Part shown: positions 1 through 45,750 of the stretch, in pieces | How the letters are laid out: each line of letters starts with the position of its first letter | How positions within the stretch are numbered: the stretch's first letter is position 1 | Source: Taeniopygia guttata | Taxonomy: Eukaryota > Chordata > Aves > Passeriformes > Estrildidae | Assembly (NCBI RefSeq): GCF_048771995.1 | Contig: NC_133024.1 | Span: 25,002,001-25,066,000, forward strand | DNA: 64,000 bases | Direction: 5' to 3' | The notes under the pieces: model-generated | The model's database searches: none | Told to the model about the DNA's origin: nothing | What the model saw: the letters and a program-made list of their open reading frames with translations, nothing else | Translations under genes and position numbers: made by a program

Positions 1-2482
1 AATCCTTCCTCTGTGGCAATGCTTTCCTAACTTTTTGTGTGATTGTCCTGAAAGCTGGTGATAAACAGTTCCTGTTTGTGGGCAAAGACAGTGCTGAGAA
101 CTGTAATGGCAGACTGAGAGAAGAGAGAAAGGGCAGCCCCATTCCTGGCACTATGAAGGAGTGGCAGCTGTAGGATTAGCTGTTTCCCTGCATAACTCAA
201 GGGAAACTTTCCATAAACCACTGGCACCACTCCCCAGTATGAGTTCAGCCTCTGCACTTCTACATTATTTATGTCTTTTCCCCCTAGAGGTCTGTTGCAT
301 TGACATGTTGAAGTGCCTGTGAAACACCTGTGCACTTTGAACGTGTCCCTAGTGCTGTCTGCAGGGTCTGCCTGGGTAATCTGTGCCTCTCAGAGCACCT
401 AGAGTGGGGCACTTCAGAACAGAGGGGCATCCACAGTGGGAGAGGAGCACACAGAAAGCACTCTGGCACTCGGCACATCTGGAGATTGTGCCAGTTAGGA
501 AAGGCAGGAGAGGAGTTTTTCGTTATTCTTTGTGTTTGGAGTGACTGATGAGGAGGGACATGGCCAGTGCAGGCTGTTACCTTATGCAGGGTGAAACTGT
601 GCATGTTTTGTTCCTGGGAATTGCCCAAAGGTAAAGATAAGCTCTTTTCTCAGGTCAGTAGCTGTCCCTTAATCACAAGCCAGGAGACTACCAGAGGGCT
701 ATGTCTGCCTCTCCTTGCTCCTTACCCGTGTGGGTGAATGAGACCTTGAGTCCTGCTCGCTCCCTCTCTGAGCTGGGATCCTCCAGCAGACCTTGATGAA
801 AAAGCAGAAGGAGAATGCTGGTGTTCTGTCAACCAGCAGAAAGTAGGGTGTGAGTGGAAGAGAGGAGGAGACCTCCATGCTGAGAGCATACTGAATTTCA
901 AGACTTTGGAAAGTTTTTATCATCCCAGAGCAACCAGTTGATTGTTCTCTCTGAACAAACTTGGTTCAACTTCTAGGCAACCATAAAAAAGCACGGAAGA
1001 GCAAATGGTTGACCTGGGGGCTTTGCTGCCTTGTCTGTTCTTCTAACAATCTGTATGTGAAAAGCACATGTTGAGGGTTTGCTGCTCAGCAAGGAGCTAA
1101 CTTGGCCTACAGTCATCTACCATGCTAGTACAGTATTCATTCAAGTGCATAGAGACAGAGAGAAATCCAGCTATGTGTTGTTCATACTGGTATTTTCCAG
1201 CAAGGGGATATGGCACACATGGGAACATATCAATACTTCAGCTTTTTTATACCAGTAATTTCAAATTTCTATTTCAGCTAATGTAGAGAGAGAGAGTAAA
1301 CGAAACTGATCAACAGGCAGGAAAAAAAATCTATAAAATCTTGCTTTGCAGTTCACCCGATAAAGGAAATATATAATGTGTAAACCTTGTTTCTCATGAG
1401 GCGGAGTCACATTTGTGTAACTCTGATTCTTCTGTCCCTCACACTGTAATTTTCCCTCACATCACATACCTCTGTCCTAAGCCAGTATAAGGATGGTCAG
1501 AACAATGGTTTTTGTTTGTAGCAAGAGAGAAGATGTGTACACTACTTATGCTAGCAACTCTGAACAACTGGAGAACATCTTTATAAATGTATTTATAAAT
1601 GAATTTATAAAGATAACACCATCTCTGAACTCTCCATTCATTGCACTATTGCCAAACATAAGAAGCTAAGACAATTGAAATCTGCCGGCATGAGAAAGCA
1701 GGGAGACCTAATGCTGCCACAGTGACCTGCACATGGATGGTGCTGCACTCACCAGGACCGTGGGATGGACCCCTGGCTTTGTGAGTGACCCCCTTGACTG
1801 GTACCCTGAACTCCTTCTCAGCCTGCAGTCAAAAGAGGCTTCTCACATGGGATACCTGAGTCTCTAGGCAGGGAGTAACTGTGCAACTAAATACTCAAAA
1901 GCCAAACAGTTTGAATCCCTCTGCTGCTCACACCCCAATGCAACTCATCCACTATCTAATATGTTTGGATGGATCTGTTCCCTCCTGACACCTCAGTCAT
2001 GGAAAAGATGCTACATGGGCTTTGGGTGAAGAGTCAGCAAAAGCTGGAAGGTCATGGGGAATAGGAGTGCTTCAGGGTGGGCCTCTGTGGATGTTTCCAT
2101 TGGCTTGGCTCAGTGCCATGATCTTCAGTGGTTTGGACTCACACTGGGCCCTGAGCTGGACCAGCCTGTCCAACAGTTCAGGAACTCAGGAGTTTTGTGT
2201 CTCATATCAGGGCCCCTGCACTGACTCCAGCTGTAGCCTGAGCTTTCAAGAAGAAAGAGGTTCAGACAGGGGACCCGGTGTTTGGTTTTGCATTGCACTG
2301 CCAGACAAGAATATCCTGTCGTTATGTGGAATCACTGAAAACTTTAATAGCATCCCTAAAACCTCCCTCCCCTCCCAAAGCATTTTTCTGGCTCTTAGCA
2401 TATTAGGGAGTAGCTACAGACTCCCGCAGCACAACTTGCAGGATTGAGTGGTCTTGGCAGAGTAGCTGCAAAGGGCATTGTG
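1..2482. other. No supported gene; region downstream of CASQ2
   Basis: I see no exon with recognisable homology and no clear retroelement. In mammals VANGL1 lies tail-to-tail with CASQ2, so its 3' UTR could reach here, but no VANGL1 coding sequence is visible. There is a short (GA)n at 1285-1298, and a stretch at 1561-1615 repeats the string TTTATAAA. Confidence 0.4.
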
Positions 2483-2938
2483 TTTAATAAAATGGCTAAA
2501 CTTTACAGTTAGGGTTTTCCCTATGTCTTGAAGTGAGATTTGGTCTTTGGATGTTAAGTGCTGGGCTGATGAACACAGAAAATACAAACTGGCTCCCTGT
2601 GTCCCTCTGGCAGCAAGCAGGCAGGCACTTTTCTCCTGCCCTGGGACACTCGGGGCAGATTCCCTGCAGATTCCTACTGTCCTTACTAAGGAGGCATGAT
2701 TTGCAGCGGTGCTGGGTGCCTGCAGGTGCTGCCCTCCGCAGGGGCAGTCCCGGTGGCTCAGCACCGCTGGGAATCAGGCGAGGGGGTCCCGGCAAGGGCG
2801 AGGGCAGGGGGAGCGGGGCCGGGGGAAAAAGAGGAGCAGTGGTGCTTGCTGATGCTCAAACTTAGGTCTTCCAATGGAGGGACCTGCCACAGGGCCAGGG
2901 CTCTCGGACCCCACAAGTCAAACTGCACAGAGTCACAG
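2483..2938 (-). promoter_or_regulatory. CASQ2: Probable CASQ2 3' UTR with candidate poly(A) signal
   Basis: From the stop codon downstream on the minus strand, the first plausible poly(A) hexamer is ATTAAA at 2488-2483, about 450 nt after TAA. I saw no canonical AATAAA on the minus strand between 2938 and 1. A second ATTAAA lies at 2348-2343. The true end is not determined by sequence alone. Confidence 0.35.
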
Positions 2939-35821
<32,883 letters not shown>

Positions 35822-36200
35822 AGGGGAACCCTTGGACTGCAGCAAAGGGTGGTTAAATGTCCCCCTCTTTCTTAATTTGAGAAGAGAGGGAGACCAAAGA
35901 CTCCAGGAGAAGTTAGAACTAAGTTTCTCTTAGTTTCTCTAAGTTTCTCTCTGCTGCTTTCCTAGTGTTGAGCCCAAACACTGCAAGACTGGTGGGGAGC
36001 AGCAAACTTTGCTGTCCTGTACTCACAACAAAGAGAGAGACAGACGGGAGAAGCTGTCAGGCCAAGCCCTGGATACCTTACATAGCTGTGTCCAGCTCCC
36101 GTGTCATTAGGAACTCCATTTTTAGGAAGCAGTTGTTTCAGGCTAAAAATAAACCCTGCAATGAATAAAAAGGACAGATATGACACCATTGAGGGACTTG
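35822..36200 (-). promoter_or_regulatory. CASQ2: CASQ2 5' UTR and proximal promoter (candidate)
   Basis: This lies directly upstream of the start codon on the minus strand. A perfect MEF2 consensus is at 36143-36152 (CTAAAAATAA read on the plus strand). An E-box CAGTTG is at 36130-36135, and a CArG-like element with seven A/T bases instead of six is at 36116-36126. A weak TATA-like CTATGTAAGG (36085-36076, minus strand) would place initiation near 36050, giving a 5' UTR of about 230 nt. MEF2 and SRF control of the CASQ2 promoter has been reported in mammals; the sites here are motif matches only. Confidence 0.5.
35921..35950. repeat. Three 10-bp direct repeats in CASQ2 5' UTR/promoter
   Basis: Three adjacent 10-mers share AGTTTCTCT on the plus strand; the first base is A, T, A. 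On the CASQ2 strand they read AGAGAAACT(T/A), giving GAAACT half-sites spaced exactly one helical turn apart. Confidence 0.8.
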
Positions 36201-36359
36201 CTGGCACTCTGCATCATCTGAGAGAGAGGGAGTGGGCAAGACAGAGGGAGTGGAAGATGTCAGTCCTGGGAATATGCAGGCAAGGTTTGAGAAGGGACAG
36301 ACTTCACTTGCACAGGGAATCAAGGCACAGGCTGTCCTACTAAGTATTGACAAAAATAG

Positions 36360-39300
36360 AAGGTATTTACTGCAATTTATAATAAGGGTATCTCTCTTTA
36401 TATCCCTTTGGGCATCACAGTGATTAAGCTTCTGACAACATATCTCAGGTTAAACAGTTTCAGAGCCTCATCTGCACCACTAGAGGAAAAGTCCTGTTTC
36501 CTCAGCAGCAAAGGAGGTGAACACTCCTGGGACTTCTTTCCCCTGCCTGGAGCACCATTTGGAGCTGCTAGCTGACATTCAAGGTGCTTTCTGAATCACA
36601 TTCTCTACTTGTGGGGCAGCAGGAGAATTGTTGCCCCTTGGACCTGTAATCCAAAAGGAGAGGGCAGCTTATGTTGCAGCCTCCCATTTTCACAGCCATT
36701 CCCAAGCTGCATACATTGCTGGAGCATGGTTAAACCTTATCATGCTAAGGGGGCTGATGAGTGGGAGGCATGTGCCCAAGCCAGTGTCTTGGGACTGGAG
36801 GCAAGGCTCTTCTCAAGAGGATGGTCAGATGGCACCATCACCGCCAGCTGCCCTTTCTGGGACCTGCCTGTTGGACTGGAGCAGGTTTTTCACACAACCC
36901 TCTTGCATTTCCCAGCAAGCTGTTCCTGCATATTCCTCCTTCTTCATGTCCCAGGGATGGTGGCCAGTTCCTCCTTCTGTGGGAGCTGAGCACCAGCTGC
37001 TGCTTTGCTGTATCACCTGCACAGCACTGCTGGGGGAGAGCGGTTCAGAGGCACAGCCCCTCAGCTCTTCCCCTCCTCTGACCACGGTGTCACCTCTGAC
37101 CCATGACTGGCAGCAACAGGCAGGTGGAGACAGGCCAGCTGGCCACAAGCCAGCCCTGGGGCTGGCATGGATCCACTGGAAAAGGCCTGCTGAAGGGCTG
37201 GCAGAGAAGAGCTTGACAGGGGGCACGGCTCCCTTCCCCCTGCCAAAGTGATGTGCAGACAAGTGGCCTTATCAAGTCTTTTCCTTGCATGCTGCTGCTC
37301 CATCACAGCTTTGCTCCATCCACACCAGGGAAGAGACAACATCCCCTCTTAATGCAGTTGTTTCCATTTAATTGTATGTCTGGGATTATTTCAACTTTGG
37401 GAGCAAAAGGTAAGCATTACTTAGCGATTATAGAACCATAGAATTATTTAGGTTGTAAGTGACTCTGAAGACCATTGAGTCCAGCCATTAATCAAACACT
37501 GCCAAGTCCACCACTAAACCATGTCTCTAAGCATCACATCTACATGTATTTTAAATACCCTGAGGGATGGTGACTAGAACACTTTCCTGGGCAGATTAAA
37601 CAGATCTCCTGGGTGACTTAGGAGCACACTTTCACTTCTATGTCAACTTTCACTTCTCATCTGAACAGCCCACAACCTACTGACTGAAACCCTCTGGGTA
37701 ATAGTTTCCAAATCTGTCTTATTTCCAAAGCCTTTTCAGAAGTTCAACATTTTCTGGCAAATTAAAGTCCTTATGACAAAGCCTGAGGAATATGGGTAAA
37801 AGCCAAAGCAAGACAAGCCTCCAAACTACACTTCTTAGAATCAGCCTTGAGGGGCAGTCATTTTTAGAGGGGGAGGTAAGTCTGAATAAGTCTGATTGCT
37901 TTTAGTGGGAGACACAAGTCTTGTGTCACCATGGGTGGCAATGGCTGGTTAGGTTCATGCTGAGTGTTCAGGATGTAAAACACAAAACCAAGTTTGTGGG
38001 ATGATTAGGCATACATTAGGCTGGTTGCTTGCCTTTGAAGGACCCCTATGGATCTGGGGTGCAGGAGCAGGCTTCACTGGCATCACAATATGTTTTAAAG
38101 CAGGAGCACATTAGACAGGGTGTGAAAATGAAATGTTCACAGCTACTTCAAAAATTGGATTATGAGGCTCCTGACCTCCTTTATTCTTGTAGATCTTCAG
38201 CAATTGCTCCACTTTGATATTGCTCGAGCTATTTTTGATGCACTTTTTCTCTAGTCTGAATAACTTTTTAATCTGCCTAAAAATAGATATAATCCAATTT
38301 TCATTTTCTCCTCTTTTTTTTTTTTTCCTATCAAAAAAGGAAAGAAATGCTTCTTATTCACAAAATTTGTTGCTTCATTAGCCCCACATGAATCTTGTTT
38401 ATCTGTTTGTGGCACGAGTAACAAATATTTGTGAATTTTAGGCTTCACCTCTGCATCAAAGGGAATTCTTCCAGCAGATCAACCCTGGGGTCACCAGAGA
38501 GTCCATCTCTTTGTGTCTCCACTCAGAACCTCAGTGGGGCTGCTAGGGCTAAATCTAGTGGGCATTTTCTGTGGTCTTCTAGCTCTACCTGCATCTATAT
38601 GAAATTCAAGACACCTTGTTCACCAAGGCGGAAGTAATGGTGAATTCCTCAAAGTTGGAACAACTGCCTCAGTCACCTGAAATTCTTAATTCCAATAAAC
38701 TTTAGTCAAAGCAGATGTTCTCCTTGCAATCCTGCTAATATAGGTCTGAAATCCTGGATTCATGTGTTTTGGGATGTTCAGAACAGCAGTTAAACACTTG
38801 AATCTGAGCAAAGCTGCTCTGTTGTTTTTTTTTTTCCCTGGGGAATAGCAGAGCTGGGACTGAAGCAGATGCTCCCACAACCTGACAAAGGCCATAAGTG
38901 TTGTGCCTTTCTCTTCATCATCTCTCTTGGTGCTAAGAGCAGTGCACTGAAATGTGCTCATCTCAACCCCAGAAGAAAAACTCCTTGGAATTTCAAAGCG
39001 TGTCTATCCACTTTCAGATAATATTTTAAATTTGGAATTTTGGGCAGGCTCACTATCAAGAAAAGTATAGTGTGCAGACCCCATGCATTTGGGGAATCTG
39101 AGTTTTGTTGAAGGACCATTTCTACAGGACACTGGCATAATGTTTCTCTGCATGTCAGATCCTCTTTCATAGGGTAAGAGCAATAGCAGTTCCCCTCAGG
39201 AGGGAAGGATGAGAGGAGCAAAGAAATTTCACAGGTTTCTCTGAGAAATTTCAGATTGTGCACTCCTCTGTTCACTGCAAATACTTTGTGCTCTCTTCCT

Positions 39301-42300
39301 GCATGGTCTAGTGTCTTCCTGATCCCACTTAACTGCCTGTGGTTTCAACACATGTGTTTCTGTGGGCAGTGTCACACGAAGGAATGATATGGTCTGAACT
39401 AAATCCTGAGACACTTGCCTTTCAGTTCAGATATCTCATTTCCTGGCAAAGCTGGCATCTGTTAGTCTCTGATATAAGCTGACTGCAAGGTTCAATCTCC
39501 CAGCTCTGATTAGTTAACCATTGACTCCTTCATCCATTCTGTTGCTGCTTCTCTTAGCCCTGCCTCAAGAAACCAGTACAATGCTTTCCCCCAGCTAACT
39601 ATTCCAGAGATGTTTCCCTGAAAGATTTCTGAGGAATGAACTGGTAGGGCTCACTGCCTGTCCACCCTGACATGTTGTTCAAACAACCTTTAGAACTGGC
39701 CCAAAACTTGAGGCAAAGAGATAATTAAGAGGAAACACTTGCTGTTGGTTTATTCACTACTATTGGCTTTCTGCGTCCATCCATTAAGCAAAATCCTAGC
39801 TCCAGGGATTTAGCTTGCAAAACCAACCCTGACATTCATTGAAGTAGGATTTTACTTTATTTCTTCCAATTTTGTGAGGAGGGGTAGTCAGTAACAGTGC
39901 TCAAAACAGTGCAATCTCATATCTTCAATTCAGGCTTGCAAAACTGCAGGGTGGGGAGGTAAGACAAATAAAAATCTCCTTCTTCTTGATTTTTTTTCCC
40001 TAATTATAAATTAGGGATACACACTTGCTGTTCCTCCCTCCTGGCCACTGCAGCCACACTCCATGCCGCTGTTCTCACCTTCACTGTCCTTTCTATCTCA
40101 CATAGTAAAAGAAGTCCCCAGCCACTGCTGATCCAAATGCTTCAGCGAGCCTTTTTTCCAGGGCTTCAGGATTTAGGGTTCTGCTTTAGCTAATCTCTTT
40201 TCAAGCTTCTAAAACCTTGTATGTTTTGCAAGATAGGAGTATTCAGAAAAGATGCCTTTTGCCACCAGCTAGCTAAGCAAGGTCACAGCGGCTAATAGCT
40301 TGCAGGGTGCTGCTGTGACCAGGGTGGGAGCCTCACAGACACACTGAACTTTCCTAAATAGACCAAGAGAAACTCTGTCATCCTGAAAAAAGCTTTGCAG
40401 TGTAAAAAATGTAGTTCTCTCTCTCTTCCCTTCAGCCCTGAAAGGTGGTAAGTCCTTCATGGTGCTTTACATTGCTTGTACTCCAATGCAGTCATGCCAG
40501 TGATGGCAGGCAAGTACAAGGCAGAGGAGCTGTATCATTGGCATTCCCTCCTTTTTTTACCTCTTACAAATAGCCAGAGATCTTTGTAGTACCTGACAGT
40601 ACTTTTACTGAGGTGTCTTGAGACCTGCTGTGTGATAATAAGATGCTATAAACCCTTTCTGACTCATGGATGATGCTTTTGATGAGGGAAAAACAAATAT
40701 AGGTAAGACAAAAGCACTTCTATGAAATTATATAGAACTTGTGAAGGGAAGGTCAAGAAGATAATCCAGGTGTCCTAATTCATTCTCAGACAAATAGGCA
40801 TTTCAAAAAAATCTTTGTTTTTTAGGCATTGTGCCCCCCAAAGCAAAGTTGCTCTGTGCCACTTTGGAGGGATTATTGCACCTCTCTGCCTTTGGGACCT
40901 CATCTGGCACCTGTGACTTATACGTGTCAAAAAGTAATTTAGAAGGTCAAAACTGCGACTGCCCTAGAAAGAGTGGGATAGTTAACTCTTAATGAGCTAA
41001 TAATCTCTACACAGCAAGAAAGGATTTAACTAAGACTTCACTGTGGCCAAATGGAAACGTGCCCATTGGCATGTATGGAAATGGGATGGAAAGAGAAAGA
41101 AATTAATTGAAAATGAAAAGTGTTAAGAGAAATTGTGGAAGGAGATAAGGCTGCTGCTTCATGCAGAGGTCTGGCAAGGGACATCTGAGGGCAACCTGTT
41201 GTGGTGGTTGGGGAATTAATCAGGTGGACTGGAAAAGTTGGCAGAGAGTTTGCAACAGGACACAGAGGCAGTGACCTGCCTACCCCTCCCATCTGGGCTG
41301 GGAGTTCTGCCAGCCTGTGGCAGCAGGGTTGTATTTGTCCACATGCAACTCACCCTGGAAAGGGTAGAGGGGCTCCCTGGAGGGCTTCCTGCATGTAGCA
41401 CGGGGATGGGAGAATTTTGTGCATGTGACAGCTGTAGGCTGGTTAGTAAAATCTTTACTTTGCTGGTAATCACAATGACTTGGGGCCCTCCAGCTGTGAC
41501 TCATAACTATTCCAGTCATGCTGCACAAAACAGCCCACACAGAGCCCTGACCACAGTGCTGCCTGCAGTGGGCTCCTGCCCATCTTCTCTTCTGCAGGAC
41601 CTGGGAGCAAGAGGGGGTCTGGCATTTGGTGCTGGGACCTTCAACCTTTCTTTGATGTTTAAACTCCTAAAATATGCTGGTGTCAGTGCAGATCCCTGCT
41701 CAGCAATTTTAAGCTTACTGATGAGAGGTCTTTTTTTTGTTTTCCCCAGATACCTCTAATGTACCCTACTTCAGAAAAATCACTACACCATTTCACTGCT
41801 ACTCTGCCCTGTTTAATGCCACTTTCTTCTGCCGAGATGTCACAACTGATGAGTTAAAGCAGTTGCCCCTGAGACAGTGGCATAATCTCCCCTCGAGGGG
41901 AAAGGTGTGGGTGGGTGCTTCATGAGGAACAGGAAAGGGCTGTGGATAGGAGATGGATGTTCAAGTTTTCCACAGTCACAGGCTTCCCACAGGACTTTGG
42001 AAAAACCTTTCCATGTGAACTGTGTCAGCAGAGTCCAGGGATGATACAATGCTGCAAGGTGCTTAGACATCAGACTCACAGGGATTAGTGCTTTAGGCAG
42101 GCAGGGAGCCTGGGTCAGGTCTGGGCTCCTGAAGGTTTTGGCATCATGGAGAGCTGGAGAAAGAGATGCAACTGCTGCTGACCATGTTTTGAGGAAAGCT
42201 GGCTCAGAAACCAGGCCAGGCATGTTCCTATGAGAGGTACTGAGATCTCTGTGAAATCCCAGCAATCCACAGCCAATCTGTGAGCCCGTGTGAAAATTTG

Positions 42301-42740
42301 GCCCAAAGACAGTGCCCCAAGAACTGGAGTGTGAATGGTGCAGACTGAGCTCTGACTCAGAGACCTCAGCAATTACAAATAATATAATAATAATTTAATC
42401 ACTATTAATAAATTAAAGAAATAAAACACAGGATCTGATTAAGTATATTCCCATATGAAAAATCTTAGAGCATATACAGCCTGGTCATTTCCATCAGTCC
42501 CCTGTCTTTTACTTGGGGGAGATGGGATCACTGGACTCCTGCCCAGCCTTGGCCATGATCAGTATGTCCTAGCATGTGTCCATGTGTCTGTCTGCACGCA
42601 CCCATGCACGCACGCATTAACCACTGGCACTGCTTCCACCCAGCTCTGCCAGGCCAGACTCTAAAAGATGGATCCCCCATGGAGCACACCCATTTGGGGT
42701 GGACAGGTCTGGGGTGACACCTGAACCTCAGGTTTCTCCT
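36360..42740. other. Intergenic; no gene seen
   Basis: Apart from the CR1 fragment at 37428-37600 and short poly-T runs (near 38312 and 38823), I recognise no exon, RNA gene or repeat. A 207-codon open frame at 36628-37251 (+) has no recognisable family signature. Confidence 0.5.
37428..37600 (-). mobile_element. CR1 LINE 3' fragment
   Basis: Reverse-oriented tail with ATAGAACCATAGAATTATTT, ACCATTGAGTCCAGCCATTA and CACCACTAAACCATGTCTCT, then AATACCCTGAGGGATGGTGA. It belongs to the subfamily with the ACTAAACCATG block. The 5' limit is unclear. Confidence 0.8.
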
Positions 42741-43510
42741 AGCCATGAGGACATCAGCATATTTAATAACATCTTGATGATTGGAGGGCTGTTTAATTTA
42801 GTGGCGTGGCGCCTGCTGCCTGCTGCTGCTGACGGAGCTGTTCCCAGCAGATTTACACCTGTTTCAGTGGAGTGGCTGCTCAGCTCTCCTCTACTCCCAG
42901 CCTCTTGTGCTGTCCCTCAGAACCTTCCTCCTCCCCTGCTTGGACAGTGATGCTTGTTGGGGCACAGCTGACAGGCTGGGAAGCACTGGGGTGAGCTCAC
43001 TGTGCCACCAGGAACCTCATTCCTTTTGAATGATGAGCCAGACAAGCTTAGCGCGCTCCTTAATTTTGTAAGGAGACAGAGAGGACTTGCTGCTCTTGAA
43101 TTTCTGCTCCATTTTTACCTTCTTCTTCTCCTCTAACTGGGTTTTATACTGTCTGGGATAACCCTGAGTCTCTCAAAAAGTTAATTCATCAGGCACTTGC
43201 ATTTCTGGAGTGAATTAATTTCCAGGCAGTCCAGATGTCTTCAAGGCAGTCTATTATGCATCCTTTCGGCATGCTTTTATTTTTGGTGCCAGGCAAATTT
43301 TGCAAATTTTTCAAATTCTTCCATGTGAATAAGTCCTACTGGCAGCAAACCCACCATGGATATTGGTATGTCGCTGGGTACAGGTACACAGTGTTCCAAA
43401 GAATTCAGAAGTAATGACTCAGGTATCCCCTTCCCTTGGATCATTAAATTAGCCTAGAAATATGGAGATCTGGAAAGTGTCTTGCTTGTGACTTCTTTCT
43501 CTGGCAACTA

Positions 43511-43956
43511 CAGGGTGCCTCTGCTCAAGCTTTTACCTGCAGTCACAGGAGAGAGAAAAGCTTCTCTACTAATGCATCTCTGTTTGAAAATTGAAGTGGA
43601 AATGTTTGGGTAATAGCATGAAACCTGTCATGAAGAGCCACAGAAAGATCTGAAAATCACAAACTGTATGATGATAACAGTAGAAGTTTAGCAAAAACTT
43701 GAAGACCTCACCTCCCTCCTTGGGATGGCTGCAGACTGCTGCTGAAGCTGATGGTGGGAAGAGGCCTGTAACAGAATCACGGAGTCATAGAGCAGTTTGA
43801 TTGAAAAGGACATTAAAGACCATCTGGTTTCAAAACCCCTTCCATGGGCAGGAATGCCTTCCACTAGACCAGGTTGCTCAGAGTCCCATCCAAGCTGGCT
43901 TTGAGTACTTCCAGAGATGGGGTATCTAGAGCTTCTCTGGGCAACCTGTGCCAGTG
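43511..43956. repeat. Duplicated block, copy A
   Basis: 446 bp that align along their whole length with 47976-48420, at roughly nine identical bases in ten over the first 270 by eye. The block spans about 260 bp of non-CR1 sequence plus the 3' part of a CR1. Confidence 0.9.
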
Positions 43957-44075
43957 CCTCACCACCCTCAGAATAAAGGATTTCTTTCTAATAGGTAATT
44001 TAAACCTACTCTCCTTGAGTTTAAAGCCACCATCCCTTGTCCTATCACTACATGCCCTTGTAAAACATCCCTGCC
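43770..44075 (-). mobile_element. CR1 LINE 3' end with ORF2 C-terminal remnant
   Basis: Reverse-oriented CR1. Its minus-strand translation includes VVRHWHRLPREALDTPSLEV and DGTLSNLV, the C-terminus of the CR1 reverse transcriptase. This stretch is still open, but the element is 5'-truncated and not functional. It is the distal part of duplicated block A. Confidence 0.9.
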
Positions 44076-44139
44076 TTATTGAAAAAATGCCTCTGCCATA
44101 CTGAAAATCAGCCACTATCCACAATTCATGGGTGTAGCA

Positions 44140-45750
44140 GAAACATTTGGGCAGTGGAAACATTTTGCAGCTTCTTCTGAATCTTTTTGCCCCCTCCTCA
44201 GAAATGGCCACCCACTCTTGAAGAAACATTGGCTTGCCTTGATGAAGAGTCTCTTCATCCTGGGACAGAGCATTGGCCCATTGGCTGTGTCTGCTGTGGG
44301 TGGCTGGAAAGCGAGGGCCAGGAAGCAGAGGCTCCACCTGGGTAGGCTGGATGCTCAGAGGAGCCCTGCTAGAAGGAAGATACCTCAGCACCAGCCTCCT
44401 GCACCAGCTTGGTCCTGAGAAAGGAAGAAAAAAGTCTCAGCACCCCCAAAAACATGCAGTCAATGCTTTCCTGGAGGAAAAAGCAGTAGCTGTGTCTCTC
44501 CAAGCCTGGGGCTAGCAGGGTGTTATACCAGAGGTTTCTAGTTAAGTACCACCTGGCAGCACCCCTGAGCTGCAGCCTGGGTCATGGTTTCCATAAAGGG
44601 CTGCTGGGTTCACTCATATTTATAACGCTTTCCCCAGCACAGCATGTCAGCTTGCAGAGGTCAGCTCTTCTCCGGGAGCAGGGAGTCATTCCACAGGCTG
44701 TGCTCCTGTTTCTATCCCTGCCAGCCAAGAGGCCTCCCACCCCCTGGCAGATAGGACCTGGGGGTGGCTCGCTGAGGGGCATGGCAGAACGGTCTGAGGG
44801 GTGAAGGGCACAAGGAAAGAGGGTGCACAGGAGATACAGTGCCTGGTTTCTAGTGTAAACTCTAGGAGGTAGGTGTGTGGTTTTCTCTAGTGCTCCAGGG
44901 AAAGAGGGAACCACTACATCCCTCTGGGAGACAACCTGTCTGCAGGCAGGTGAAGAGTTTTCTTCTTCAGGTGCATTCCTGTAGGTACTCTAGGTAAGGA
45001 GGATCACAAGAAATTAAGGCATGGCTCCAGCTTGGTCTCTTCTTCTCTGAGTTCATCAAAGATGGCTTCAGACTGATACTTAGAGCTGCCAGCTGTACCA
45101 CATGGTACACTCCAAATGGAGTTATACCAAAGAGAAGATCAGATGCCAGCCTGTGGCCAGCATTCAGACATTCCTCATGGCTTGGCAGCAAGCCATGGCA
45201 CTGCTCTCAACAGGTCCCTTGCTGGGTCCCATGGTCCTAGTGAATGCTGAAGATCCCTGACTGAAGTGTCTTTTGATGGACAGGAGACAAAAGCCAGCTT
45301 GGAGGATGTGACAGGTTTTAGAAGTCAGTCTGTATGCTGATGGTGTTCCTCATCCTCTTGTGTCTCAGAGCACGTGCGTGGGGTGAGGAACCAGCGCTGC
45401 CAGCTCGGCTCTTCCGCCTCTCAGGAGCCGCACGTCACAGCTGTGTGTAGTGCCCGCACGCTGACGGCTGCAACTAAGCTCCTACAAAGCTCCCTGGATT
45501 AGCAGGTGTGGATATACGGCGCAGGGATGCAGTAATTTGAGCTGGAGTAGTTAGTGCAGTCAGGCAAATGTCACATGTAAAAAGAGGCTCTAAAATGATC
45601 TAGCACAGCAGTTTGTGCTCAGTCCTTACTGGCCCATAGCAGGAAACCAAGATAGCTTTATTTTAGTAAATATAACTGATACCTGTTCATCCTTGATCAA
45701 TGTATTTTTCTTGTTGGGTTTTTTAATTTTATTTTTTTTTTCCCCTATGT
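44140..45750. other. Intergenic; no gene seen
   Basis: No exon recognised. At 45371-45443 there is a small group of motifs: CACGTG, a CRE-like CACGTCA and CAGCTG within a locally CpG-richer patch. Confidence 0.45.

Noticed and set aside
1..2482. Expected downstream neighbour VANGL1
   Set aside because: No coding sequence resembling VANGL1 is present. Only a possible 3' UTR could be here, without direct evidence.
36628..37251. 207-codon plus-strand open frame
   Set aside because: No recognisable domain, and low-information composition. Other frames on both strands are also open here, as expected in GC-rich sequence by chance.
43864..44391. 175-codon minus-strand open frame with HWHRLPREALD motif
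   Set aside because: The motif is the CR1 reverse-transcriptase C-terminus. The upstream part is unrelated sequence, so it is a retroelement relic and not a gene.
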